Assembly: GCF_036327755.1 (NCBI RefSeq)
Contig: NZ_CP109596.1
Span: 992,001 to 1,056,000, forward strand
Direction of reading: 5' to 3'
Length of the DNA stretch: 64,000 bases
Origin: Nocardia sp. NBC_01503
GTDB taxonomy: Bacteria > Actinomycetota > Actinomycetes > Mycobacteriales > Mycobacteriaceae
Position 1 is the stretch's first letter; each line of letters opens with the position of its first letter. Under the pieces are notes generated by a model. That model did not search any database and had not been told where the DNA came from. It saw only the letters and a program-made list of their open reading frames with translations. The position numbers and the translations under genes were made by a program. Of this stretch, positions 32,583-42,021 are shown piece after piece.

Positions 32583-33962
32583 TTATTTTGCGCCGAGCGG
32601 CTTTCCGAAGAACGACGCGAACACCTCACCGAAGGTTCCCAGGAGCATGGCCCTGCCGTCCGCGTCCAGCAGCAGGGAACCGGCATCGGCGGTGGAGCAA
32701 CCCGGTTGCGCCGGAACACCTTCCAGCCGATCCTTCATCCACAGCATGGCCGGGCCGCCGCCGGAGATCTCGGTGACGACGTGTTCGCCGAGGTGCTCGC
32801 GGGTGTACTTCACAGTGGCCCCGGGATTCTGACAATAGGTGTCCACCAGCGTATTGACCTGGCCGACCGGAATGATCTCATCCGGATTCGCCTGCCAGAT
32901 GTACATGGGCATATCCGGAACGGTCTTTCCCATGCGGGTCTTGTCGATGACATCGGCGACGACCGGATCCTGCAACGGATCGCCGGCTGTGTGCAGCATG
33001 CCCTTCAAATTCAGGAATGGCAGCAGCGACGAGGTGTACTGCACGCACAGGTTGTTCTTCACCGCGGCCAGGGCCTGCCCCAGCGGATCCATCCGCTCGT
33101 TCACGAAACGCGCGAAATCCGGGTATTCCCTGGTCAATCCGAGCACCGCGGCGAAGATCAGGCCGGAGGTGGCCTGACCGTTCGCCACACTCAGCGTCAT
33201 TCCCAAATCCGCGGGCACACCGCCCTCCGCGGCGCCGACGATATTCAGTTCGGGTGCGTAGGACTGCTTCAACTCCGCGGCGTGGCCGGTGACGATCGCG
33301 CCACCGGAGTAGCCGTACATACCGACGCGGGTCCCGGCGGCCAGCCGCATGGGTTCGAAATTCCGCGCCGCGCGAATTCCGTCCAGGGTGATGCGCGCGC
33401 CCAAAGGCCCTGCGGCATAAGCCTCGTTCGGGCCCTGATGATCGGGAATCACCACACCCCAGCCCTGCGACAGCGCGCCCTGCGTGATGGCGAATTCGGC
33501 GGGTACCACGATCTGGCCGCCGAGCGCGCTCAGCGACCACTGCTGGACCGCGTAGGAGGGTGCGCAGTAGCCCGCGAGGGAGTCCTCGGCGATCTGCATG
33601 GAGATCAGCTTGTCCGGGGCGGAGCCACGCGGCTTCAGCACGGTGGCGACGGCCGGAATCGCTTCGTCGCGACTGTTGTTGGAGCGATAGGACAACTGCC
33701 AGGCATCCACATTCAGTGGAATCACGCCGAAATTGGCGACATTGACCTGACGAGCGGCAATGAGCTCGCCGGGAGCCTTGCTCGCCACCAACTCGGGGGC
33801 GGGACGGTAGAAGGCCGAATCCAATTCCGGCGGAACGGCGATCGCGGGTGCGGGCTGTACCGGCACCGGATCGGCCGCCGCGGTTCCGGTGGCCATGACG
33901 GCCGCCGCGACAATACCCGCCAGCGCGACGGCCATTCGGCGCGCGGTCTTCGGCTTGCTCAA
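32583..33962 (-). CDS. Secreted lipase (LIP / CalB-like family)
   Basis: A 459-residue alpha/beta-hydrolase of the secretory lipase family (PF03583). A signal peptide with a Lys/Arg-rich start (SKPKTARR), a hydrophobic core and cleavage near residue 30 (TGTAAA then DPVPVQ) is visible. The nucleophile is Ser219 in GMYGYSGGAIV. An Asp in the NPDEIIPVGQVN segment and His in the REHLGEHVV segment are the likely partners. The start is a TTG at 33962: GGAGGG lies seven bases upstream and the signal peptide fits. It lies directly after the mas gene of the mce operon (103-bp gap), so it may supply lipids or sterol esters for uptake. Confidence 0.88.
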   Translation of the reverse strand: MSKPKTARRMAVALAGIVAAAVMATGTAAADPVPVQPAPAIAVPPELDSAFYRPAPELVASKAPGELIAARQVNVANFGVIPLNVDAWQLSYRSNNSRDEAIPAVATVLKPRGSAPDKLISMQIAEDSLAGYCAPSYAVQQWSLSALGGQIVVPAEFAITQGALSQGWGVVIPDHQGPNEAYAAGPLGARITLDGIRAARNFEPMRLAAGTRVGMYGYSGGAIVTGHAAELKQSYAPELNIVGAAEGGVPADLGMTLSVANGQATSGLIFAAVLGLTREYPDFARFVNERMDPLGQALAAVKNNLCVQYTSSLLPFLNLKGMLHTAGDPLQDPVVADVIDKTRMGKTVPDMPMYIWQANPDEIIPVGQVNTLVDTYCQNPGATVKYTREHLGEHVVTEISGGGPAMLWMKDRLEGVPAQPGCSTADAGSLLLDADGRAMLLGTFGEVFASFFGKPLGAK

Positions 33963-34065
33963 TTCTCCACCCTCCGAGCCCAATGTGAGACCGCTTCGTC
34001 TCACACACTCGGAACTATCGCATGAAAGTGACCTGGATCGCAATCACGCCGGGCAAGATTGGCGG

Positions 34066-34686
34066 CTACTGCTTGGGCAGCGCCAGATTCATACCGCCCA
34101 CATCGGCGACCTTCCAGCCATTGCTCGGATCGACCGTCACGTTGTAGGTGACGGTGGTCTGCACACCCTGCGGATTCTGCGCATTGGTGGAGGTGACATT
34201 CAGGAAGACATTCACCAGGTAGACGCCGTTCTCATGCGACATCACCTTGGCCGTCACCGGAGTGGCGCTCGAGGTCCACTTCAGCGGGACCAGAATCTCC
34301 TGGAGCTTGGCGGCGGTGGCATCGAATTTATCCGCCAGGCGCGGAGTCGTATTGGCCTTGAGCCGCCCGGTCCACGAATTCAGGTCGGAGAAGTTGATAT
34401 TCGACGCGCCGACCGAATAGTCGGTGGCCACCTGTTCGGCATGCTGAACGGCGGCCGCGGTGGCATCGCGATCGCTGAGCGCGCTACGGCTGTTCATCCA
34501 CAGCACGCTCACGGTGATGAGCGCGCCGATCAGCAGTACGGCAGCCGTGGCCGTGACCAGGCTGGACAGCTTCAGCGAGACGGTCTTCGGGAGCTCGGGG
34601 GCCACCCGGGTCTCGGACTGCTCCGGAGCGGAGACAGCAGCGGCCTCCGCGTCGACTGCCCGCTTCGGCTCGGTGTCCTGCGACAT
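34066..34686 (-). CDS. Mce-associated membrane protein (Mas)
   Basis: A 206-residue single-pass protein: 1-40 cytoplasmic and acidic, a membrane helix at about 43-64 (VTATAAVLLIGALITVSVLW), then an extracytoplasmic SnoaL-like fold (to residue 206). Such Mas proteins stabilise the Mce transport complex in mycobacteria. It starts 23 bp after mceF and continues the operon; AGAAGGAGA precedes the ATG. Confidence 0.87.
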   Translation of the reverse strand: MSQDTEPKRAVDAEAAAVSAPEQSETRVAPELPKTVSLKLSSLVTATAAVLLIGALITVSVLWMNSRSALSDRDATAAAVQHAEQVATDYSVGASNINFSDLNSWTGRLKANTTPRLADKFDATAAKLQEILVPLKWTSSATPVTAKVMSHENGVYLVNVFLNVTSTNAQNPQGVQTTVTYNVTVDPSNGWKVADVGGMNLALPKQ

Positions 34687-34709
34687 CCGCTTCTCCTTCT
34701 TCGGTGGGA

Positions 34710-35666
34710 CTACTTGACGTTGACCTGGACGCGCACGGCGTTATCGCCGGTACTGGCGAGGGCCTGTGCGATCAGGGCGCTGATATCGAGTTGCGGCCCG
34801 GTGCCGCGTGCGGCATCGGCCAGCGGCTGCAATTGGGGCGCGAGGGTTTTCAGTTCGGGTCCGGCCTGCCGCAACCAGTCGGCCAACTTGGCCAGGAAGG
34901 GTGCCAGACCATTGCTATCCACATAGGACTGCGGTCCGGGCACTCGATCAACGAGCCTACCGACCGCCTCGACGAGGTCATTGAGAGACTGAGCGAACTG
35001 TACGAAGGCGGGTGCGGCGGTGGCAGTAGCCTCGCCCATGCCGCTCATGTTCGAGGCCGCAGCCTGGAAACTGTTCAGTAGCTGAGCAATCTTGGGTTCA
35101 CGGCTCATAATCGCCGACGCCAGCAGATTACCGGCACGGGTGAGCGCGGGCATCGCCGAATCGGTGTCATGGAAGGCCGCGCCGAGGGTGTTGGCCAGTG
35201 ATGCCGCCACGGTCGGATCGAGCTGATTCATCACCTGATTGACCAGGCGCGCCACCGCCGGAATGGCGAGCGGGGATTTGACCGCCGAGGTGTCCAGGCG
35301 CTGCCCGTCCTTCAGATACGGCGCACCACCGGTTTTGGGGCGGATCTCCACATACGGTTCGCCCAGGGCGGAGAGCTGTTCGATGCTGATGACACTGTCG
35401 GTCGGCACCCGGCGATCGGCGTCGACGCGGAAGCCGACCTCGACCCCCGCGGCGGTGCTGTCCACCGAGGTGATCTTGCCGACCTTCATACCCGTCAACA
35501 GGATCGGCGATCCCACACTCAAACCGCCGGAGTTCGCCAGCACCATGGAGGCGTGCGTGTACTCGGCGAACGGGTCCGCGCGCACCACCCCGAAGGTGAG
35601 GTAGCTCGCGCCCACCACGGTGACCGCGGCGATACCGCCGAGCGAGGCCAGCGATCCCCACTTCAT
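34710..35666 (-). CDS. mceF: Mce family protein, position F
   Basis: A 318-residue Mce protein: an N-terminal membrane anchor (about 9-28), then the MlaD/MCE domain (about 35-115, MVLANSGGLSVGSPILLTGM region and YVEIRPKTGG), then a long helical needle-forming part with many Ala and Leu. Mce proteins assemble as a hetero-hexamer that carries lipids across the periplasm. Its ATG overlaps the stop of mceE by four bases (ATGA). Confidence 0.92.
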   Translation of the reverse strand: MKWGSLASLGGIAAVTVVGASYLTFGVVRADPFAEYTHASMVLANSGGLSVGSPILLTGMKVGKITSVDSTAAGVEVGFRVDADRRVPTDSVISIEQLSALGEPYVEIRPKTGGAPYLKDGQRLDTSAVKSPLAIPAVARLVNQVMNQLDPTVAASLANTLGAAFHDTDSAMPALTRAGNLLASAIMSREPKIAQLLNSFQAAASNMSGMGEATATAAPAFVQFAQSLNDLVEAVGRLVDRVPGPQSYVDSNGLAPFLAKLADWLRQAGPELKTLAPQLQPLADAARGTGPQLDISALIAQALASTGDNAVRVQVNVK

Positions 35667-36724
35667 CGCACCGCTCCGATCATGCGCAGGGCGGAGAGGA
35701 TATTCCCCACCTGGTCGTCCTTGGAGACCGAATTCACCTGTACGCCGGTAATATTCACCTTCGGTCCGTGCTCGACGAAGGGAATCAGCTTGTCGCGCAG
35801 CAGCGATACCAGCATGGACAGGTTCGAGGGCACCGACAGATCCAGCGGCGAACCCGAGAAAGCCAGGGGCACGAACGCTTTGGCAGCACCATCGGCGGAA
35901 TTGACCACCGGGGCCAGCCAGGTGAGCGATGAGCCGAGCTGGCCGAGCGCGGCGAAGATCTGGGTAACGCCACGGATCGAATCGGTGATGCCGTTCATGG
36001 CATCGACCGACTCCTGGCTGAGCTGATGGTCCAGGAAATCCACGCGATCGTGCAGCACCTGGGCATTGGTGCCCAGACCGTTCAGGAGTGAGTCGACCTG
36101 ATCCAGATTCGCGGCCAGATCCACGGCATTGCCCGCGGCGTTCCGCGCGATCCGCTTGGTCTCGTTCGGATCGGCAGGAAGTACGGCATTGAAGCGATTG
36201 ATGATGTCCTGCAACTGATTCACCGCACCGCCCTGGGTGAAGGCGGCCAGCGCGGCCATGGTGTCCTCGAGCTGTACCGGCGGATGCGTGCGCTCCCGCG
36301 GAATGGTGCCGTCCGCACGCAGCAGCGAGCCGAAACCATCGGTCGGCGTGGTCAGGGCCAGGTGGATATCACCGAGCACCGTGTTCTGGCGCAGCTCGGC
36401 GATGGTGGTCTCGGGCAACTGCACCTTGGCCGAGATATCGGCGTCCACCACCACATACCCGCCGCGGCCACCCGCATGCGCCGAATCCACCACGCGCACA
36501 CCGGAAACCGTGCCGACCTGGGCGCCATTGGCGATGACCTTGGCGCGCGCGGGCAGATTCAGCACATTGCCGAATTCGATGTGAATGCGATACGTCGGAC
36601 CGGAGACGGAGGTGCCGGGAACCGGGACCGAAGACGGGTCGAAGGCGCAACCGCCGACACCGGCTACCAAGCCCGCCGCAAGCAACACAGCGCCCACCGC
36701 CTGCCCGATCCGCCACCTCGTCAT
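35663..36724 (-). CDS. mceE: Mce family lipoprotein, position E (LprK-like)
   Basis: A 353-residue Mce protein with a lipoprotein signal: MTRWRIGQAVGAVLLAAGLV leads to a lipobox VGGC at Cys26. The MCE domain follows (about 40-130, FGNVLNLPARAKVIANGAQV and VQLPETTIAELRQNTVLGDI) and then the helical domain. The start ATG at 36724 lies inside the outer arm of the palindromic repeat (GATGAC). The frame is also open back to 37051, where an ATG overlaps the mceD stop in the same ATGA manner as its operon neighbours; that version would place the lipobox at residue 135 after a non-family extension. The shorter form is preferred because it gives a proper lipoprotein signal. Confidence 0.85.
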   Translation of the reverse strand: MTRWRIGQAVGAVLLAAGLVAGVGGCAFDPSSVPVPGTSVSGPTYRIHIEFGNVLNLPARAKVIANGAQVGTVSGVRVVDSAHAGGRGGYVVVDADISAKVQLPETTIAELRQNTVLGDIHLALTTPTDGFGSLLRADGTIPRERTHPPVQLEDTMAALAAFTQGGAVNQLQDIINRFNAVLPADPNETKRIARNAAGNAVDLAANLDQVDSLLNGLGTNAQVLHDRVDFLDHQLSQESVDAMNGITDSIRGVTQIFAALGQLGSSLTWLAPVVNSADGAAKAFVPLAFSGSPLDLSVPSNLSMLVSLLRDKLIPFVEHGPKVNITGVQVNSVSKDDQVGNILSALRMIGAVR

Positions 36725-36792
36725 CCCGGCGCGCTTTTGGCCGGGATCCACCTCGCCGCTGTGGATCCCGGCCAAAAGCATGCCGGGATGAC
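36720..36792. repeat. Dispersed palindromic repeat, complete copy 2, between mceD and mceE
   Basis: Half units at 36720-36751 and 36761-36792 flank a 9-bp spacer. Arms begin GTCATCCCGGC and end GGCCGGGATCCAC, as in copy 1. The element lies in the only long gap of the mce operon and its left end contains the mceE start codon in the reverse strand. Confidence 0.88.
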
Positions 36793-37047
36793 GGGGGAAG
36801 GTTCGACGGGGTGCTTCCAGGGGGTGGCTCCGGCCGACTGCCCTCGGCACGGAGCCCGCACGCCCGGGGGTCGCTGCCCGGCGTGCGGAACCTGCCCTCA
36901 TCGCAGATTCCGCAGCCCCGGCAGTAGCTGCGGCCAGCGCAGTCCCTGCTTGCGGTGGGTGTGTCGTCACAGATTGCTCCGGCGTTACTACCCGGTGGGC
37001 AAATCGGATCAATCCGGCATCGAACGTGACTTTCCAGAGTCCGATTC
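36793..37047. other. Long non-coding gap inside the mce operon
   Basis: 255 bp between the repeat and the mceD stop. All other mce genes overlap or nearly touch. I see no promoter, terminator or independent gene; the mceE frame is open throughout but shows no family similarity. Confidence 0.5.
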
Positions 37048-38130
37048 TCATCGCGCACCTGCCATTCCGAGCACGAGGGGCACCAGCGGGACATCGACCA
37101 TGCCGTTGCCCGGATCGGTGCAGGAGCCGGGAGTCACCGCGTTCACGGCCGCGCAGACCTGGGCGGCCTCGGGCGTGGGCAGGGCGGCGCGCGGCGAACC
37201 GTAGGTGATACCCGAGCCCATGACCGATTCGGCCGCATTGGTGAGCACCGGGAGCTTGAGCATGATCTCCGAGAGCGAGCCGACATTGGCGCGCAGCAAC
37301 CGAACCAGCGGCAGGGTGTCGTCCAGCGCCCGCATGATCGGATCGCCCGCAATGGTGACCAGATCATTGAGCATGGGCAGGGCCTGCCCCAGCCGGTCGA
37401 TGAGTTCGGCGCCGGGACCGAGCAATTCGGTGCTGGCATTGTTCAGCGCCGGGGCGAGGCGCAGCAGCATGGAGCGCAGATCACCCCAGTGCGCCTCCAC
37501 CTTCTCGCCCACCGAGGCGAAGGCATCGAAGATGCCCGCGAGATGACCGATATCGGCATCGGGCTGCGATAGCGCGGAGCCGAGCTTCTTGACGATCTCG
37601 TTGATCTGCGGTCCGGCGCCGACGGTGGCGGCATCGAGCCCGGAGAGCCCGTGCGCCAGCGCATCCGGGGCCTGCGCCTGCTGCAACTGCGCGGAGAGAT
37701 CCGCCAGCGCGGTCAGCGTCTCGGTAATGCTCTTGGGGGTGAGGGATTTGGTGATGCACTGCGAGGAGTCCCAGTGCGCCAGGTTCTTACCGGTGGATAG
37801 CACCGCCAGATTGCGGTCCGCCACAATGGAATCCGAGACCGTGGTGGCCGCGGCATCGGCGTACACCGGATACTTCGCGTCCACCGAGAACCCGACCTTG
37901 ACCTTCGCGCCGTCGGCGTCGATGGAGGTCACCGTGCCCACCGGGATACCCCGCATGGTCACCTTGTTGCCGACATACAGCCCGACCGCGTCCGGCATGA
38001 CCGCGCAATAGGATTCGGTCTTCTTCATCGGATCGAACCAGACGAAGTAACCGACCACGGCCAGCACCACCACGACCACCGCACCGGCGACCGACATGAA
38101 CGCCTGCGAGGCGAGCAATCGCTTGAGCAT
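37048..38130 (-). CDS. mceD: Mce family protein, position D
   Basis: A 360-residue Mce protein with a membrane anchor (about 10-30, MSVAGAVVVVVLAVVGYFVW), an MCE domain (about 38-120, DAVGLYVGNKVTMRGIPVGT) and a long helical domain, ending in a Pro-rich tail. ATG 38130 overlaps the mceC stop (TGATG). The C-terminus AVNAVTPGSCTDPGNGMV carries two cysteines (CAAVN and SCTD) typical of some Mce tails. Confidence 0.92.
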   Translation of the reverse strand: MLKRLLASQAFMSVAGAVVVVVLAVVGYFVWFDPMKKTESYCAVMPDAVGLYVGNKVTMRGIPVGTVTSIDADGAKVKVGFSVDAKYPVYADAAATTVSDSIVADRNLAVLSTGKNLAHWDSSQCITKSLTPKSITETLTALADLSAQLQQAQAPDALAHGLSGLDAATVGAGPQINEIVKKLGSALSQPDADIGHLAGIFDAFASVGEKVEAHWGDLRSMLLRLAPALNNASTELLGPGAELIDRLGQALPMLNDLVTIAGDPIMRALDDTLPLVRLLRANVGSLSEIMLKLPVLTNAAESVMGSGITYGSPRAALPTPEAAQVCAAVNAVTPGSCTDPGNGMVDVPLVPLVLGMAGAR

Positions 38131-39134
38131 CAGCAGTCCCTTCCGGGCACGGGCACGCAGACGGGCACCGTCTGAGCGGACTGGTCGATGGTCACGCCGC
38201 CCTCGGGAATCACCAGCGAGGACAGCTGCTGCCGCAACCCCTGTGCCGCGGTGAGCGTCGGCCCGAAACGCGTTCCGAGCTGCTCCAATTGGTCGACCGC
38301 AGCGGTCAGCTTGGTCTTCAGCGAGGCATCCCACTGCGGCTGCGCGCCACCGAGGCGGCCGACCACATCGCTGAGCAGTCGAATGGCCTCGGCCATCTCC
38401 GAATGCTTGTCCTCGAGGACCGTCACCAGCAGGTTGGCATTGTCCATGAGTCGGCCCAGATCGCTCTTCGCGCCGTCGTACATGCGCACGTACTCGTCGG
38501 CGACCGAAATGGCATTGGAGACCTGAGACCGTTGCCGGTCCAGGGCATCCACATAGGTGCTGACAGTCTGCAAGGTGGTCCGCAGGCTCTCCGGCGCACC
38601 GTCGATGGAGTTGCCCAGCGCGGCGAGATTGCGGTTCAGCGTCTGGCCGTCGATCTTGGACAGCGGGGTCGCCGCATCCTGGAAGGTCTGCACCAGGCTG
38701 TACGGCAGGCGCACGCGATCGGCGGGAATGGCCTTGTCCCCCAGGGCTTTATCACCCGCCGGGAAGACCGCGACATAGTGCCCGCCGACAATGGTGAGCA
38801 TGCGGATATCCAGCGAGGTCTGATCGCCCAGGAACACATCGGAATCCACGGTGAAGCGCATGACAACCTTGTCCGGCTTCAATTCCAGGGATTTCACCTC
38901 ACCGACGGAAATACCCGCGATACGCACGTCGTCACCGGTTTTCACCGACTGCGCCTCGGAGAGTTCGGCGGTATAGGTGTGCTTGCCGAACGGCACCACG
39001 AACAGCACACCGGCGGCCAGCAAGCCGAGCGCGACGAGTATCGCGCCGATAATCCCCAGGCGCAGTTCACGTTTCTTCTTCGTGCCGTCGTCGACGACCC
39101 GATCGTCCCGAACCATGAAGCGTGGCAGTCTCAT
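38130..39134 (-). CDS. mceC: Mce family protein, position C
   Basis: A 334-residue Mce protein. A charged N-terminus (RDDRVVDDGTKKKRELR) precedes a membrane helix (about 27-47), followed by the MCE domain (YTAELSEAQSVKTGDDVRIA). ATG 39134 overlaps the mceB stop by four bases (ATGA); a second in-frame ATG at 39143 would add three residues. The C-terminus PVCVPVPGRDC has paired cysteines. Confidence 0.9.
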   Translation of the reverse strand: MRLPRFMVRDDRVVDDGTKKKRELRLGIIGAILVALGLLAAGVLFVVPFGKHTYTAELSEAQSVKTGDDVRIAGISVGEVKSLELKPDKVVMRFTVDSDVFLGDQTSLDIRMLTIVGGHYVAVFPAGDKALGDKAIPADRVRLPYSLVQTFQDAATPLSKIDGQTLNRNLAALGNSIDGAPESLRTTLQTVSTYVDALDRQRSQVSNAISVADEYVRMYDGAKSDLGRLMDNANLLVTVLEDKHSEMAEAIRLLSDVVGRLGGAQPQWDASLKTKLTAAVDQLEQLGTRFGPTLTAAQGLRQQLSSLVIPEGGVTIDQSAQTVPVCVPVPGRDC

Positions 39135-40129
39135 CCGTTGCATACCGCCACCTGCTGTCCTACGATCAGCAGCCCGAGCACCGGCGGCACCTCGGCATTG
39201 CCCTTGCTGCACACCGGCTTCCAACCGCTGGCATTGGCCGGTGCCGACGCATCGGCCGCGGCCAGCACGGCGGGCAGTCGCCCGAAGACCTCCACGGCCT
39301 GCTGTGCGTCGGGGAAGATGCGCCGGATCAGCGCGTCCACATCGCTACCGTTGTTGATGCCGAGCGTGCGCATCAGGCTGTCGATCGGCCCGAGCACCGA
39401 CGGCGCGGTCATGGCGAACTGCGCCAACCCGCCGATATTCGATTGCAGCGCTTCGAAAATATCGCTGAGCCGGGCCAGCAGCGGCACCAGATAGTGCACC
39501 CGCCCGCTCAGCCGATCATCCAGATCGGACATATTCCGGATGAGGGTGCCGATCACCTGCTGCCGATTGTCCACGTACGACGCGAGCTTCCCGATGGCGT
39601 CCAGGGCCGGTCCGACACCGCTGCCGTCACCCTCGATCAAAGCGACCATGCTGGCGCTGAATTGATTGATGGCCTCGGGAGAAATGGTGGCCAGCACCGG
39701 CTTCAAGCCGTTGAACAGGCTCGTCACATCGAAAGACGGCACGGTGTGGTCGATTTCGATGCGCTTACCGGCCGCGAGGCGCTGTCCGGGCCGCGGCTGC
39801 TGCTGCAGATCGATATACCGCTGCCCGGTCAGATTCTGATATCGGATGGCGAGCTTGCTGTTGTCGTAGATGGGCGCATCGGTCTTGACCGACAACTGAA
39901 CTCGCGCCTTCGCGCCCTCGAGTTCGATGTGCTTGATCTTGCCGACCTGCACGCCGTACATGCGCACGTCGTCACCGACCTTGAGGCCATTGGCATCGGT
40001 GAAGATGGCGTCGTGGGTCTCGGTATCCCCCGAGACCGGCCGCTGAATCGCGGAGATCACCAGCATGAGCACCACCACGATCACCGCGGTGAACAGGCTC
40101 AGCCGCCAGGCCGCACCCTTGACGGTCAT
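39131..40129 (-). CDS. mceB: Mce family protein, position B
   Basis: A 332-residue Mce protein: membrane helix (about 10-28, SLFTAVIVVVLMLVISAI), MCE domain (about 35-115, DANGLKVGDDVRMYGVQVGK and IRYQNLTGQRYIDLQQ), helical C-terminal domain ending GLLIVGQQVAVCNG. ATGA overlap with mceA. Its N-terminus lacks a lipobox. Confidence 0.92.
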   Translation of the reverse strand: MTVKGAAWRLSLFTAVIVVVLMLVISAIQRPVSGDTETHDAIFTDANGLKVGDDVRMYGVQVGKIKHIELEGAKARVQLSVKTDAPIYDNSKLAIRYQNLTGQRYIDLQQQPRPGQRLAAGKRIEIDHTVPSFDVTSLFNGLKPVLATISPEAINQFSASMVALIEGDGSGVGPALDAIGKLASYVDNRQQVIGTLIRNMSDLDDRLSGRVHYLVPLLARLSDIFEALQSNIGGLAQFAMTAPSVLGPIDSLMRTLGINNGSDVDALIRRIFPDAQQAVEVFGRLPAVLAAADASAPANASGWKPVCSKGNAEVPPVLGLLIVGQQVAVCNG

Positions 40130-41154
40130 CGCGCACCTCCCAGCAGCGGTACCGCGAGCGCGGGCACCCCACGCAGATCGACCTCGACATTGAGCACCGG
40201 CCCCTGCCCGTTATCCGGCATGGCGGCGTTCAAACGCTGTAGCAGCGTGCGCAATTCGGCGCTGGACTGCTGCGGCTGCGGCACCATCTGGGCGAGCATG
40301 GCCAGCACCGGTGCCAGCATGTCGGTCAGACCGGAGAGCTGATTCCCGGCCGTACCAAGGGTTTTCGCCAGCTCGGGCAGCAGCTGCCCGGTCACCAGCG
40401 CCAGATTCGAGTCATAGTCGGCCCGATTGCCCTGCAGCCGTTGAATACTGCGGATCATATCGACCACCTGCACGGTGGCTCCGGCGAATTTGCCGCCGCC
40501 GTCGAAGGCCGGCCCCAGCTGACCCATCAGCTCCGACATCGGCATCTTCTGGTTATCGGCCACCGTGCGCACCGCGGTGATGAGCGCCTGCGCCAGCGGG
40601 GTGAACGCCTCGGTATCGGCGGCGGCCTGCGCGATGACCGAGGCCAGCTGCGGTGTCAGCACCGAACCGCCGACCTGCGAGGCACTGCGCAGAATCGATC
40701 CCATGGTGGCGTCGTAGACCGTGTTCGCCTTGGCGCCGGTCAGATCGATGACCGCACCCGCGCGCAGCGGTGACCCGCCGGGCCCGCCGCGCAGATCGAT
40801 CTCGCTGATACCGAAGAGGTTCGCGGGCGCGTAATCCACCAGCATGCTGTCGTCGATCCCGAAGAGCCGGGAATCGTCCAGCCGCATATCGATGCGCTGC
40901 GTACCGTGCGCATCGGGCGTGATGTCGGTGACCCTGCCGACGATCACCCCGTTCACCCGCACATCGGTGCCGACCAGCACGCCGTCACCGATCTGTTCGG
41001 TGCGCAGCGAAATCGCCAGTCCAGCTTCGGTTTTCGCGGACGAGTACACCGTCCAGCCGATCGCCACCGCGACGATCAGCGCCAGCGCGACCGCGCCGAC
41101 CGCCATGGACCGTTTCCGGTCCACGGCAACACCGGGCATTCCGTAGTTCGGCAT
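40126..41154 (-). CDS. mceA: Mce family protein, position A
   Basis: A 342-residue Mce protein: cytoplasmic start with basic residues (DRKRSM), membrane helix (about 17-37, AVGAVALALIVAVAIGWTVY), MCE domain (about 42-130, GVLVGTDVRVNGVIVGRVTD), helical tail with Gln/Ser/Pro-rich segment. It starts four bases after the stop of yrbEB, so the whole operon is tightly coupled. Confidence 0.92.
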   Translation of the reverse strand: MPNYGMPGVAVDRKRSMAVGAVALALIVAVAIGWTVYSSAKTEAGLAISLRTEQIGDGVLVGTDVRVNGVIVGRVTDITPDAHGTQRIDMRLDDSRLFGIDDSMLVDYAPANLFGISEIDLRGGPGGSPLRAGAVIDLTGAKANTVYDATMGSILRSASQVGGSVLTPQLASVIAQAAADTEAFTPLAQALITAVRTVADNQKMPMSELMGQLGPAFDGGGKFAGATVQVVDMIRSIQRLQGNRADYDSNLALVTGQLLPELAKTLGTAGNQLSGLTDMLAPVLAMLAQMVPQPQQSSAELRTLLQRLNAAMPDNGQGPVLNVEVDLRGVPALAVPLLGGAR

Positions 41155-41157
41155 CCC

Positions 41158-42021
41158 CTACCCCGTGAACGTGATCGCCGAGTTGAAGCCCCACAGCGCG
41201 AGCGAGAGCACCATGTCCAGGGCGATGATCGCCACCGAACTGGCTCGCACGGCCTTACCCGAGGCAATGCCGACACCCTCGGGACCACCGGTCGCGAAGA
41301 AGCCGTAATAGCAGTGGATGAGAATCACGACCACCGCGAAGATTGCCACCTTCACCACCGCCGCGATCACATCGAAACCGGAGACGAACTGGAAGAAGTA
41401 GTGGTCGTAGACGCCCGCCGACGATCCGTGCACCAGCGTGATCAGCCCGCGGCAGGCCAGATACGACATGATCAGCGCGATCAGGAAGGTCGGCACGATC
41501 GCCACCACACCGGCCAGCACGCGGGTGGTCACCACGAAGGGCACCGACCGCAGGCCCAGCGATTCGATGGCGTCGATCTCCTCGGAGATGCGCATCGACC
41601 CGATCTCGGCGGTCATGCGGCAGCCCGCCTGCGCGGCGAAACCGATGGCAGCGGCGATCGGGGCCAGCTCACGGGTGGTGGCGTAGGCCGAGACCAGACC
41701 CGTGACCGGACCCATACCGAGCATGTCGAGGGTTGCGAAGGATTCCACCGCCACGGACGCGCCCATGACCAGGCCGAGCACGATCATCATCGGCACGGTC
41801 CCGCCGCCGACGATGATCGACCCGCGACCCCAGGTCATATTGGTGATAGCGCGCATGGTCTCGTCGCGATACCGCTCGAGCGTCAACGGAATCGACGACA
41901 GCACCTGCCAGACGAAGGCGAGCACGAAGCCCACGCCCTCGACGCGGCGCAATACCAGTCCGCGCCGGTGATAGAAGCGCGCGGCCCAGCCCAGCCCTTT
42001 CGGGACGTACGTTGCCGACAT
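41158..42021 (-). CDS. yrbEB: YrbE family ABC permease, second subunit
   Basis: A 287-residue MlaE-type permease with five to six membrane segments. The coupling motif SMRISEEIDAIESLGLRSV (about 135-153) is the EExDAL-type loop that contacts the ATPase. It pairs with YrbEA to form the inner-membrane core of the Mce transporter. ATG 42021 overlaps the yrbEA stop by one base (TGATG). No mkl ATPase gene lies in the window. Confidence 0.93.
   Translation of the reverse strand: MSATYVPKGLGWAARFYHRRGLVLRRVEGVGFVLAFVWQVLSSIPLTLERYRDETMRAITNMTWGRGSIIVGGGTVPMMIVLGLVMGASVAVESFATLDMLGMGPVTGLVSAYATTRELAPIAAAIGFAAQAGCRMTAEIGSMRISEEIDAIESLGLRSVPFVVTTRVLAGVVAIVPTFLIALIMSYLACRGLITLVHGSSAGVYDHYFFQFVSGFDVIAAVVKVAIFAVVVILIHCYYGFFATGGPEGVGIASGKAVRASSVAIIALDMVLSLALWGFNSAITFTG

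Noticed and set aside
36284..37204. Plus-strand open frame opposite mceD and mceE
   Set aside because: It is antisense to Mce genes and to the palindromic repeat; the HPGALLAGIH-like peptide comes from the repeat itself.
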